11,923 nucleotides of DNA from Thermofilum sp. ex4484_15 (GTDB lineage Archaea; Thermoproteota; Thermoprotei; Thermofilales; EX4484-15). Of this stretch, positions 1 through 6,246 are shown piece by piece (position 1 is the stretch's first letter; the number at the start of each line of letters is the position of its first letter). The stretch covers positions 1 through 11,923 of the forward strand of contig NJEH01000015.1 in NCBI GenBank assembly GCA_002254595.1. Reading direction: 5' to 3'. The translations under genes and the position numbers were made by a program. The notes beneath the pieces are model-generated. The model had not been told where the DNA came from. It worked only from the letters and a program-made list of their open reading frames with translations, and made no database searches.

Positions 1-1
1 T

Positions 2-331
2 ACCAACGCCGCTAGCCGCATGGAGCTTACGGGAGGCTCTAGGACGGTCGAGGCCGTCCTAAGCGCTAAGGGCGTAGTAAGTACCGAGTACTGGCCCTCG
101 ACCAAGAGCATGTACCAGCTTTCGCTTAGCGGTTCCGGAAGGCTGGCCATAGGCGCCATCTGGTACTGGAACCCGGCCAGGCCGGACGACGTATTCTTCC
201 ACAAGGAGACCGAGTGGGGGAGCTGGCAGGTGACCAAGACCATAGTATTCCAGTACTACGCGAGGCCCTTAACCCCCTTAGGGAGGCAGAAGCGCCTCCA
301 GCGCATACACCCCTCAGCGCCAGTACCTTAA
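2..331 (+). CDS. C-terminal part of an unrecognised protein, 5' end outside the window
   Basis: The frame is open from the first complete codon at position 2 to the TAA at 329-331, so this is probably the end of a longer gene. An internal ATG at 20 is possible but has no clear ribosome binding site before it. About 109 residues are visible. They are rich in Ser, Gly, Trp and Tyr (for example GAIWYWNPARPDD and VFQYYARPLTP) and end in a basic, Pro-rich tail. I see no membrane segment, cysteine motif or family signature. Codon use differs from the neighbours: C-ending codons such as TAC, TTC, ACC and GTC are frequent, and the region is more G+C rich. That could mean a highly expressed gene, for example a surface or structural protein, or a different origin. 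The function is unknown. A terminator-like hairpin follows directly. Confidence 0.5.
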   Translation, partial: TNAASRMELTGGSRTVEAVLSAKGVVSTEYWPSTKSMYQLSLSGSGRLAIGAIWYWNPARPDDVFFHKETEWGSWQVTKTIVFQYYARPLTPLGRQKRLQRIHPSAPVP

Positions 332-336
332 GCGGG

Positions 337-359
337 GGAAAAGGTAATTTCCGTTTTTT
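337..359 (+). terminator. Stem-loop followed by T6, terminator-like
   Basis: GGAAA (337-341) can pair with TTTCC (348-352) around a 6-nt loop. One G and then six T (354-359) follow. It sits 5 nt after the stop of the preceding partial gene and before the secreted-protein pair, as expected for a transcription end. Archaea often terminate on T-runs alone, so the hairpin may be incidental. A slightly longer alternative pairing is GGGAAAA (336-342) with TTTTCCC (356-362). Confidence 0.5.
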
Positions 360-375
360 CCCGATTTTAAATTAT

Positions 376-382
376 GAGAGGT
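376..382 (+). promoter_or_regulatory. Shine-Dalgarno for the 390 start
   Basis: GAGAGGT lies 7 nt before the ATG at 390 and matches the anti-SD tail of archaeal 16S rRNA. This fixes the start and implies a leadered transcript. The A+T-rich TTTTAAAT at 365-372 looks like a TATA box but would place the transcription start at about 395, inside the gene. The true promoter is therefore either elsewhere or upstream of the partial gene. Confidence 0.55.
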
Positions 383-389
383 AAGCTTA

Positions 390-1370
390 ATGAATAGGTT
401 AGTCTATTTAGCGTTGGCCGTCTTATTAGCTTCCTTACTAATTTGTAACGTCTCCCTAGCGGACGAACGGGATCTATTAAATGGCCCTGATTACGCCGAC
501 GTAAAGAGCGTAAGGTTAAGAAGGAACGAAATATCGATAATTATGTATGGCTATATACCGGGGACTAGTAGTTTAAGTGGTAGGCTTTACATAGATTCCG
601 ATTCGAACGTCTCTACCGGCTGTACGTGGCCCTTCGAAAAGGGAGCCGATTACTTAGCGTTATTCGTTAAGGGAGGAGCTAAGTCCTTTAGGTGGAAGGG
701 GGAGAAGTTCTTAGCCTTAGCTAACTTAAGCACTTCCTTTAGCGGTAACGTTATAGATATAGTTCTTCCCCCGACCCTTAAATTAATTAAGCCGAGGCTT
801 AAGCTATGGGTAACGATAACCGTCTCCGATCCCTTCATGCCGGTAGTAATAGGCTTAAACTCTCTTAAGACAAATTACGTAACTTTATTAAACGATGGTG
901 TAGATCAATTACCGGGCTGGCTTGACCTAATGAGGATAAGCGGTAAGCTTAAGGGGGACGTATTATGGATAAGCCTTACATATAGATCCACTCCTTTACC
1001 TAAGTTAAACGGAAGCAGTTTCGATGCCCTAGCCGGGCTTACTATAATGATAGACGGCGACGGCAATCCTAAAACTGGATTTAGGGGAGCGGAGTACGCT
1101 TTGACTCTTAAGAGGATGTACGCTAAGAGGCCCTTCCTCGAACTTTCCATAAATGGAGAACTCGATAGGTGGAATGGAAGTAATTGGGTATTTGAACGTA
1201 CGATACCTGGTAGTTTAGTAGGGAATAATTTAATATACGAGATCGCTTTAAGGGGGTTAAACCTCTCTAAGAACGCAAAGCTTATAATAGCTGGAGGATC
1301 GTGGGCTGTATTGAGGGATTACTTCCCCAATAATTACTTCTTAGGGGGATGGGTGAACTTTGAAATTTAG
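390..1370 (+). CDS. Secreted protein with a duplicated beta-rich module and calcium-loop-like motifs
   Basis: A 326-residue exported protein. Residues 1-24 form a typical Sec signal peptide: MNR, a hydrophobic core, and a likely cleavage after SLA (A24). No C-terminal anchor is visible, so it is probably released or surface-associated. The mature part is two copies of one module, at about residues 34-157 and 170-320. Each copy has an Asp-rich loop (DSDSNVSTG at 69-77, DGDGNPKTG at 222-230), then a G-A-[DE]-Y motif, then a W-[KN]-G segment. The loops resemble Ca-binding loops of thrombospondin-3/dockerin type, and the predicted beta strands suggest a CBM9/DOMON-like sandwich; both are inferences from pattern. 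Several N-x-S/T sequons are present. The next gene overlaps it by 11 nt and encodes a relative (shared LPGW-x-DL), so the two are probably co-translated. The substrate is unknown. Confidence 0.85.
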   Translation: MNRLVYLALAVLLASLLICNVSLADERDLLNGPDYADVKSVRLRRNEISIIMYGYIPGTSSLSGRLYIDSDSNVSTGCTWPFEKGADYLALFVKGGAKSFRWKGEKFLALANLSTSFSGNVIDIVLPPTLKLIKPRLKLWVTITVSDPFMPVVIGLNSLKTNYVTLLNDGVDQLPGWLDLMRISGKLKGDVLWISLTYRSTPLPKLNGSSFDALAGLTIMIDGDGNPKTGFRGAEYALTLKRMYAKRPFLELSINGELDRWNGSNWVFERTIPGSLVGNNLIYEIALRGLNLSKNAKLIIAGGSWAVLRDYFPNNYFLGGWVNFEI

Positions 1371-2346
1371 TAAATTGCTAACTATATTAACGATAATCTT
1401 AACCGTAACTAATGTATGCTGTGCTCATAACGTTTACATATTTAAAGATCCTAGGGATAAGCCCTTATTACCAGGCTGGGTGGATTTAAGTAATATCAAA
1501 GTGAGTTACCGCGGGAGTTTAGGCTTCATAAATTTAACTTTTTACGCCCCTCCACCTTATCCCCTAAAGTTTAAGTTATGGATCTTCATAGACTCTAAAC
1601 CCGGTGGAGGTACTGTTAAGGAAGTATGGCCCTATGTTAGAGGTGTGGATTACTACATCGTAGCCGATGAAATAGGCATGGAATTACTAGCTTGGAAGGG
1701 AAATAGTTTTAAAGAACTTCGTTCAGGGAAGGTAATATTAAGAGGCTCCGTTATTTCACTTAAATTACCTTCCTACGTTCTAAGAGGTAGGTTTAAAGTT
1801 AAGGCTTTATTCTTCTTCGAGGATAGGTATAAAGGATCTTCAGTACAATGGCTAGCTATAGGGACCGGTTGTAAGGTAGTAAGGGATCCTAGGGACGTGA
1901 TTGCAGGAATAGACCTTAAGTCTATAGAAGTTAAGGAGGTTGAAGGTTACTTATCGGTAAGGGTAAGTTTCTACAACATATTACCTTCACCATTAAATCC
2001 TCCTATGTCCGAAGATTATTTCCTCTCCATAACTCTACCTACCGGTTCATTATCAATAGATGGGGATGGGGATGGGTTGCCCGATTACTACTTAGGAGGC
2101 CTTACTTACACCCTCTATAGGGGCAGGGGATTACTGAATTGGTTCACGACGCCCTTTATAGCTGATGAGGAGGGTAGGGTAATTAGTAGGGGCTCAGGGG
2201 TAGTCCTAAAGGACGCTATAACTTACTACATACCGTTAGACGGGGTTAAAGTAGATTATGTTAAAGCTAAGTTTATGATTACCAGTTCCGCTTTAAAGAT
2301 AGCTGTAGGGGAGTCCGTACCTAATGAGGGGTGGTTAAAGGTTTAA
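1360..2346 (+). CDS. Secreted paralogue of the upstream protein, two divergent modules
   Basis: A 328-residue exported protein with a signal peptide (MKFSK plus a hydrophobic stretch, cleavage probably after CCA at residue 22) and no other membrane segment. It starts at a TTG inside the end of the upstream gene; GGTGA at 1352-1356 is the likely ribosome binding site and suggests translational coupling. It has two modules like the upstream protein. Module 1 starts with LPGWVDL (37-43) and has a weakened Asp loop (D78-S-K-P-G-G-G). Module 2 carries a well-formed DGDGDGLPD loop (234-242), typical of calcium-binding repeats. Together with its neighbour it makes four copies of the module in one two-gene unit. 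I recognise no catalytic motif. Adhesion, polysaccharide binding or a periplasmic/surface role are all possible, and the choice is unresolved. Confidence 0.85.
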   Translation: MKFSKLLTILTIILTVTNVCCAHNVYIFKDPRDKPLLPGWVDLSNIKVSYRGSLGFINLTFYAPPPYPLKFKLWIFIDSKPGGGTVKEVWPYVRGVDYYIVADEIGMELLAWKGNSFKELRSGKVILRGSVISLKLPSYVLRGRFKVKALFFFEDRYKGSSVQWLAIGTGCKVVRDPRDVIAGIDLKSIEVKEVEGYLSVRVSFYNILPSPLNPPMSEDYFLSITLPTGSLSIDGDGDGLPDYYLGGLTYTLYRGRGLLNWFTTPFIADEEGRVISRGSGVVLKDAITYYIPLDGVKVDYVKAKFMITSSALKIAVGESVPNEGWLKV

Positions 2347-2915
2347 ATCACGTACCTCTTAAGTAACGTAGCTAAATCCCTCCTAAACCTAAACACGTAA
2401 TTAAAATGAGGTGAAAATATTAATCTTAATTCTCCTAATTTAAATTCGGTAACTGTTTTTAACGTCTTGGGTTCGTTAAGTTCATATATTTCAGAAATGG
2501 ACTTAGCAGCGCATTTACCCATAGCCAGTATGGTTTTAGGATTGAGTACTTTTACTTCCTCTTCAAGTACGTCCACGCAGTTATACCTCATGATGGGGAT
2601 AGCTTCCCTAGATGGGGGCCTACATTTCACGGCGCTAGTTACGAAAACCCCACTATTCTTCAATGCACTTAATAAATGTTCATCCTTCCATGACTTATTC
2701 CCTAGGATGTACTTAAACGATAGCCTAAGCCTATCGAATTCGCTTAAATTATAGAAGAACGAAGTTTTCTTAGATGGGGGAGGGGACTCACCTATTATGA
2801 GTAACCTAACCTTACTAGGGAGCCATTTCTCGTAAACTTCGTAAATTATGAAGGGTTTATCTATTACCTTACACCTATTGCAATTCCTTATTAGCTCGCT
2901 TAATATTATCTGCAT
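2343..2915 (-). CDS. Uracil-DNA glycosylase superfamily protein, divergent motifs, four Fe-S-type cysteines
   Basis: A 190-residue protein counted from ATG 2915. A TTG at 2930 would add five residues and overlap the upstream gene. I prefer 2915 because GAGG sits 9 nt before it and family-4-like proteins begin just before the first Cys pair. The cysteines match the iron-sulfur pattern of family 4 UDG: C12-x2-C15, C98 in VKCRPP, and C113 in YNC. The first catalytic motif is GESPPP (42-47) followed by FFYN (53-56), not the family-4 GEAPG. The usual HPSP-type motif is replaced by SPHFNYVFR (168-176). This points to the uncharacterised GESPP-x-FFY-like branch of the superfamily. Uracil excision activity is therefore not assured; it may act on another lesion or on a non-DNA substrate. 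It lies directly behind the DUF4432 gene in a likely operon. Confidence 0.75.
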   Translation of the reverse strand: MQIILSELIRNCNRCKVIDKPFIIYEVYEKWLPSKVRLLIIGESPPPSKKTSFFYNLSEFDRLRLSFKYILGNKSWKDEHLLSALKNSGVFVTSAVKCRPPSREAIPIMRYNCVDVLEEEVKVLNPKTILAMGKCAAKSISEIYELNEPKTLKTVTEFKLGELRLIFSPHFNYVFRFRRDLATLLKRYVI

Positions 2916-2919
2916 CCCA

Positions 2920-4032
2920 TTAGCCCTCAATTTTCTCCTTAAACGATCTTATTTCCTCCTTACCTTCAAGAACCCCTATCTCTAAGGTAAAGTTCTTCGA
3001 TTCCCGAGGCCCTATGATTTGCAACCTACCTTCTTCCCTTTCCTTAGCCCTCCCTTTAACGAAAGCATTACCCGGCTCTATACCTACTACATAAACGCCT
3101 TCCCCTAACATCCTCCACTCCGTTAGGTAGGGAAGTTCGGATTTCCTGTACTTTAAGTAAACACCTAGGCTTAATTCCTCGTTTACTAAGGCTACGTTAC
3201 AATACCCGAAGCTATCCGGTCGTACATCTATTAAGAAAACTTGTTCCTTAAAGCCTTCCTTAGGCCCGGTGAAGGTCGTATACTCCTTTATCCCCTTCCT
3301 AGCCTCTTCATCTCTAGGAGTTACGGATTTAGCGTTAACCAGCAACTTAGCTCCTTCATCTACTAAAGGAAAACCTAAATTAACATGGTAGAGTAACATG
3401 AGCGGGGATGGTATCCAACCTATATTGGTTACTACGTCCTTAATTACTAATTTCCTTTCACCCAATTTAGCTTCGATGCGCCTCTCTAGTTCTAAGCATT
3501 CCCCGAAGACAGTAGCTTCCCTTACCTTACCTTGAACCCACATCGTATACTCGTCTCCATCCCACTTACCGTCAACCCACACGTTCATAGCAGGCGTATT
3601 GGATATCCTGCCATGGAGGCCTAAGTGCACTTTATTTGGTTCAGCGCAAGGGGCCCCTGATGTTTTAATCGGGTACTCTGGATCGTCCCCAGGAGCTCCC
3701 ATATAAGTTAAGCCACAAGTTACCACTAATCCTCCGTAAAAGGACCTAAGCCATCCATACCCTTCGGGCTCGAAATATTGAGGTGCTACCTTCCCAGTAG
3801 GGGAGTGCCAGCATAAACTTAAGCCTTTATACTCAGCCCAAGCTATATCTAACCCCCTATCTATTAATACGGTAAAATTAAAACCGGTACCCGTCCTGAA
3901 TTCGGCAGCTCTAACGCCTCTCTCCTTGCCGTCCGCTAGTTCTATTAACCTAACCCCTCCCACTTGGGATAGATCCCCTATCCTCCTTAGAAGCTCCCTT
4001 TTACTATATTCCTTGCCGAATAACTTTACCAT
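2920..4032 (-). CDS. DUF4432 family protein, galactose mutarotase-like fold
   Basis: A 370-residue cytoplasmic protein without signal peptide or membrane segment. It matches my memory of DUF4432, a family with the supersandwich fold of aldose 1-epimerases. Recognisable stretches are DRGLDI (58-63), the W75-H76-SPTG segment, GLVVTCGLTYMGAP (101-114), LHGRISNTPA (139-148), a YHVNLGFPL stretch near the middle, and VGIEPGN near the C-terminus. These His, Glu and Arg residues could form the sugar-binding cleft. Most members are uncharacterised; a role in sugar or sugar-derivative interconversion is family inference. The ATG at 4032 has no ribosome binding site, but a TATA-like box lies 25 nt upstream, so the mRNA is probably leaderless. 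The glycosylase-like gene begins 4 nt past this gene's stop, with its SD inside the last codons here. A C/D box sRNA lies upstream. Confidence 0.85.
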   Translation of the reverse strand: MVKLFGKEYSKRELLRRIGDLSQVGGVRLIELADGKERGVRAAEFRTGTGFNFTVLIDRGLDIAWAEYKGLSLCWHSPTGKVAPQYFEPEGYGWLRSFYGGLVVTCGLTYMGAPGDDPEYPIKTSGAPCAEPNKVHLGLHGRISNTPAMNVWVDGKWDGDEYTMWVQGKVREATVFGECLELERRIEAKLGERKLVIKDVVTNIGWIPSPLMLLYHVNLGFPLVDEGAKLLVNAKSVTPRDEEARKGIKEYTTFTGPKEGFKEQVFLIDVRPDSFGYCNVALVNEELSLGVYLKYRKSELPYLTEWRMLGEGVYVVGIEPGNAFVKGRAKEREEGRLQIIGPRESKNFTLEIGVLEGKEEIRSFKEKIEG

Positions 4033-4052
4033 ATTACGCTTCTATAACATGG

Positions 4053-4061
4053 AATATTTAA
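4053..4061 (-). promoter_or_regulatory. TATA-like box for the DUF4432 gene
   Basis: TTAAATATT on the minus strand, centred about 25 nt before the ATG at 4032. This is the spacing expected when transcription starts at or next to the start codon, and there is no SD in between. Confidence 0.5.
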
Positions 4062-4146
4062 TGCTTACTTTAAAGCTCTACAAGCCGTAGTTTAGTAACC
4101 TTAAGTTAATGGAAATAAGTAACTTCACGCCAACTTATCAACTACT

Positions 4147-4209
4147 GTATTCGGTTAAGGCCGAGATCATCACCTATCAGGAGGTAGCCAAACTCCCTCA
4201 TCGTTTACC
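4147..4209 (-). ncRNA. C/D box small RNA (2'-O-methylation guide), predicted 23S rRNA target
   Basis: All four boxes occur in order on the minus strand. Box C is ACGATGA (4204-4198, one mismatch to RUGAUGA), D' is CTGA (4180-4177), the spacer is 3 nt, C' is a perfect GTGATGA (4173-4167), the guide is 12 nt (4166-4155), and D is CCGA (4154-4151, one mismatch to CUGA). The flanks GTA (4208-4206) and TAC (4149-4147) can pair as a short terminal stem. The D' guide is complementary to AGGTAGCCAAA, which is part of the conserved CUUAAGGUAGCCAAAUGCC segment of crenarchaeal 23S rRNA as I recall it. By the D'+5 rule the methylated base would be the U of AGGUAGCC, equivalent to about E. coli U1931. The 63-nt length is typical. 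A strong TATA box lies about 26 nt before the predicted 5' end. The C-to-D' distance (17 nt) is longer than usual. The second target is unassigned. Confidence 0.75.
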
Positions 4210-4224
4210 TTTAAAAGTAACTGG

Positions 4225-4238
4225 TTTATATTTTTATA
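4225..4238 (-). promoter_or_regulatory. Strong TATA box of the C/D box sRNA
   Basis: TATAAAAATATAAA on the minus strand. With the box centred near 4234, a start 25-26 nt downstream falls at about 4208, just before box C of the predicted sRNA. No coding sequence lies in the first 170 nt downstream, so this promoter fits an RNA gene better than an mRNA. Confidence 0.7.
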
Positions 4239-4277
4239 CGTTATAACCGCTATTAAACTTAAGATTCGATTATCCCA

Positions 4278-4550
4278 TTACCAACTAGCGATGGTCCTTA
4301 GTAATTCATCTACCGCCTCTCCCGCTTTCGAGGGAGCTATATCCTCCCTACCTTGGGCCTTGAAGTAACCTAATATGGTAGTAGTTAAAAGGGCTTTTAA
4401 CACCTTAACCCTATCTTCCTCCCTTACGCTATTTATGAGTACCCTAGATAAGGAATCTATAACTAAGTATATTTCAGCTACATTAAGTTCTAAGTCGAAT
4501 ACATCATCTAATACCTTACGTACTTTTTCTAAATTCAGTTCTCCTGCCAT
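4278..4550 (-). CDS. Small helical protein of unknown function
   Basis: A 90-residue soluble, charged, almost certainly all-helical protein with no cysteines, signal peptide or membrane segment. I recognise no family. Amphipathic heptad-like stretches (LEKVRKVLDDVFDLEL, then VYL- and ALL-type helices) suggest a small helical bundle, possibly a dimer or a partner of a larger protein. The ATG at 4550 has no SD, but a TATA box sits about 26 nt upstream, so it is probably transcribed leaderless and separately from the DUF89 gene 58 nt upstream. Codon use matches the neighbours, and the frame covers the gap between two well-supported genes, so I take it as real. The sRNA promoter starts 40 nt after its stop. 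Confidence 0.7.
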   Translation of the reverse strand: MAGELNLEKVRKVLDDVFDLELNVAEIYLVIDSLSRVLINSVREEDRVKVLKALLTTTILGYFKAQGREDIAPSKAGEAVDELLRTIASW

Positions 4551-4570
4551 AGTCGATATTATAGAAGTAA

Positions 4571-4580
4571 ATATTTATAA
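4571..4580 (-). promoter_or_regulatory. TATA box for the 90-residue protein
   Basis: TTATAAATAT on the minus strand, centred about 26 nt before the ATG at 4550. This places the transcription start at the start codon. Confidence 0.6.
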
Positions 4581-4608
4581 GTTGTCCAGATCCCTAATAT
4601 CCCCAATT

Positions 4609-5490
4609 TTACCTCCTACGTACGTTATACTTAAGCACTAAACTACCTACGCTTACACCTAAGTCCTTAGCTATAACTGGACACTTAGCTAGCAATAGGA
4701 AGAAAATCCCTTCAACTTCGCTTAAGCATTCGTAGTTACCCTGCCCTTTAGCTATTACTACATCATGGGACCTAATCCATCCCATTACCTCAGGGCTACT
4801 TCTCTCCGGCCCTGAGCCAGGATCTCCGTTAGATACCGTCCTAACCTCTAAATTCTCTAACCGAGTTAAACTTACATACTCTACATCGTCCGGGGTTGCA
4901 TCGTTTATTATAGGTCCTCCCTTAACTACTATAGTTATCCTATCAAAGGGCTTACCTCTCGTTTCCTCCATGATCTCTATCAAAAGTTTATCAAATACTA
5001 TTTCCCCTGAATTATCAGCGAAGAAGAGTAAGGAAGAGGAACTCATTACCTTACGCTTTAAAGTAAGGTAATCATTTAAAGTAAGGTCCCTATCGATTAT
5101 TTCCAGCACTCTAGCCTCTATATCTTCACTTACGTCCTCTAAAGCCCCGAAATCTATTATGTTACCTGCTATTGATAGCTTTACCGCAGTTAATAAGGGC
5201 TCCTTACTACTACTAACTAACTCCCTCGCCTTAGGATATAACCTTAAAGCCCTCTCGTTACTCCTTCTTTTAACTTCCTTGAAGGGATCGTTTACTTTAG
5301 TAATTTTCCTCACCAACTTATAAACCACATGAGCTAATTCCGGAGGGGTAACGTTCCAAGGCTCATCTAGTAAAACTTCCATAGCCTCCTTAACTATCCT
5401 CGCTTGCATTTCTTCGCTAGCTCCTGCTAACCTAGCTGCCCTTAACGCTTGTTTAATTAGACACGGTATACAATCTAACTTTAACTTCAA
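4609..5490 (-). CDS. DUF89 (ARMT1-like) metal-dependent phosphatase, archaeal stand-alone type
   Basis: A 293-residue protein of the DUF89 family, subfamily I (stand-alone archaeal forms such as AF1104 and PH1575, from memory). Known members are metal-dependent phosphatases thought to clear damaged or excess phosphometabolites. Visible hallmarks, in order, are an N-terminal C-x2-C (residues 7 and 10, in DCIPCL), the DPF-x-x-x-K-x-x-x-N segment, FFADNSGEIVFD with the metal-binding Asp/Asn, KGGPIINDAT, and IAKGQGNYECL near the C-terminus. I chose the TTG at 5490, which gives MKLKLDC as in relatives and has GGGGAT just upstream. A TTG at 5502 adds four residues and would suit a leaderless mRNA. 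The physiological substrate cannot be read from the sequence. The gene is divergent from rpo7. Confidence 0.9.
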   Translation of the reverse strand: MKLKLDCIPCLIKQALRAARLAGASEEMQARIVKEAMEVLLDEPWNVTPPELAHVVYKLVRKITKVNDPFKEVKRRSNERALRLYPKARELVSSSKEPLLTAVKLSIAGNIIDFGALEDVSEDIEARVLEIIDRDLTLNDYLTLKRKVMSSSSLLFFADNSGEIVFDKLLIEIMEETRGKPFDRITIVVKGGPIINDATPDDVEYVSLTRLENLEVRTVSNGDPGSGPERSSPEVMGWIRSHDVVIAKGQGNYECLSEVEGIFFLLLAKCPVIAKDLGVSVGSLVLKYNVRRR

Positions 5491-5523
5491 CCCTATCCCC
5501 AACCGTGAAGGGTTTAGAGCGTT

Positions 5524-5530
5524 TCTTTAA
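5524..5530 (-). promoter_or_regulatory. TATA-like box for the DUF89 gene
   Basis: TTAAAGA on the minus strand, centred about 25 nt before 5502. The transcript would begin near 5502, giving either a leaderless TTG start at 5502 or a 12-nt leader with GGGGAT before TTG 5490. Confidence 0.4.
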
Positions 5531-5617
5531 GTTTACGCTAACTGAGCCTAATAAACCTATTGGGATACCTAAGCTCTCCGTTAAGGGCTTAAGGGACCTC
5601 CGAAATATACATAAACC

Positions 5618-5661
5618 TTATATTACTTCTTCGATTTAAAACCCTGCCCGTGGTGGAGGGG
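5618..5661 (+). promoter_or_regulatory. rpo7 promoter and ribosome binding site
   Basis: TTATATTA (5618-5625) predicts transcription from about 5647. The resulting short leader holds GGTGGAGGGG (5652-5661), a strong SD directly before ATG 5662. This favours 5662 over the two in-frame GTG codons at 5650 and 5653, which would consume the SD. Confidence 0.6.
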
Positions 5662-6234
5662 ATGTTTAAATTAGTAGGTATGAAGGATACCATAAGAATA
5701 CCCCCTTCAGAATTCGGTAAACCGTTAAAGGAGGTAGCCGTAGAATTATTAAAGTCTAAATACGAGGGCTTACTTATACCGGAGGTAGGGTTAATAGTTA
5801 GTATCCTCAACGTAAAAGTATCGGAAATAGGGAGGATATACCCTAGGGATCCCTCCTTACATCACGAAGTTGAATTCGATGCCCTAGTTTATATCCCCTT
5901 ATTGCACGAATTAGTGGAAGGAGAAGTAATGATAGTAGAGGATATCGGGGTCTTCGTAAGGATAGGACCTATAGACGGTTTCATCCATAAATCACAGATA
6001 CAGGACGATTACTTTACTTACGATAAGAAACAAGCTACAGTAGTAGGGTTAAAGAGTAAAAGAGTACTTAGGAAGGGAGATATAGTTAGGGCTAGGATAG
6101 TTTCCATTAGTATGAGCTCGCAAAGATCTAGGGGGCTTAGGGTAGCCTTAACTATGAGACAGCCTTTCCTAGGGAAAATAGAATGGATCCGAGAGGAGTT
6201 AAGGAAATTGAAGAAGGGCACTACCGGTAAGTAA
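5662..6234 (+). CDS. rpo7: DNA-directed RNA polymerase subunit Rpo7 (RpoE')
   Basis: A 190-residue stalk subunit of archaeal RNA polymerase, homologous to eukaryotic Rpb7. It binds Rpo4 and helps promoter opening, RNA binding and termination. The N-terminal tip domain (about 1-80) starts with FKLVGMKDTIRIPP, close to the family's YKLV..DTVRIPP. The S1/OB-fold RNA-binding domain follows (about 81-180), with GEVMIVEDIGVFVRIG, DGFIHKSQ and DDYFTYD. Length and both domains are normal. The start is ATG 5662, since the family opens with M-[YF]-K-L-V and an SD abuts it. In many archaea rpo7 is followed by the Spt4 (RpoE'') gene; here nadM follows after 12 nt, presumably co-transcribed. Confidence 0.95.
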   Translation: MFKLVGMKDTIRIPPSEFGKPLKEVAVELLKSKYEGLLIPEVGLIVSILNVKVSEIGRIYPRDPSLHHEVEFDALVYIPLLHELVEGEVMIVEDIGVFVRIGPIDGFIHKSQIQDDYFTYDKKQATVVGLKSKRVLRKGDIVRARIVSISMSSQRSRGLRVALTMRQPFLGKIEWIREELRKLKKGTTGK

Positions 6235-6246
6235 GGTAGTAACCCT

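Noticed and set aside
365..372. TATA box for the 390 gene
   Set aside because: It is too close to the start codon; transcription would begin inside the gene, while a good SD shows the mRNA has a leader.
2467..2754. 95-codon plus-strand frame inside the glycosylase-like gene
   Set aside because: It is antisense to a well-supported gene, has low-complexity Ser/Leu composition, and no SD or promoter. The same holds for the antisense frames at 650-838, 905-1150, 4375-4641, 5589-5810, 6018-6395, 6830-7081, 10427-10735 and 10895-11119.
4147..4238. TATA box at 4225-4238 as promoter of the DUF4432 gene with a long leader
   Set aside because: It would give a leader of about 175 nt, whereas the gene has its own TATA-like box 25 nt before its ATG. 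The four ordered C/D boxes better explain the interval.
5543..5575. Inverted repeat GAGC...GCTC with inner AATA/TATT as an H/ACA or structured RNA
   Set aside because: The stems are short with large unpaired parts, there is no ACA box at the expected place, and no separate promoter.
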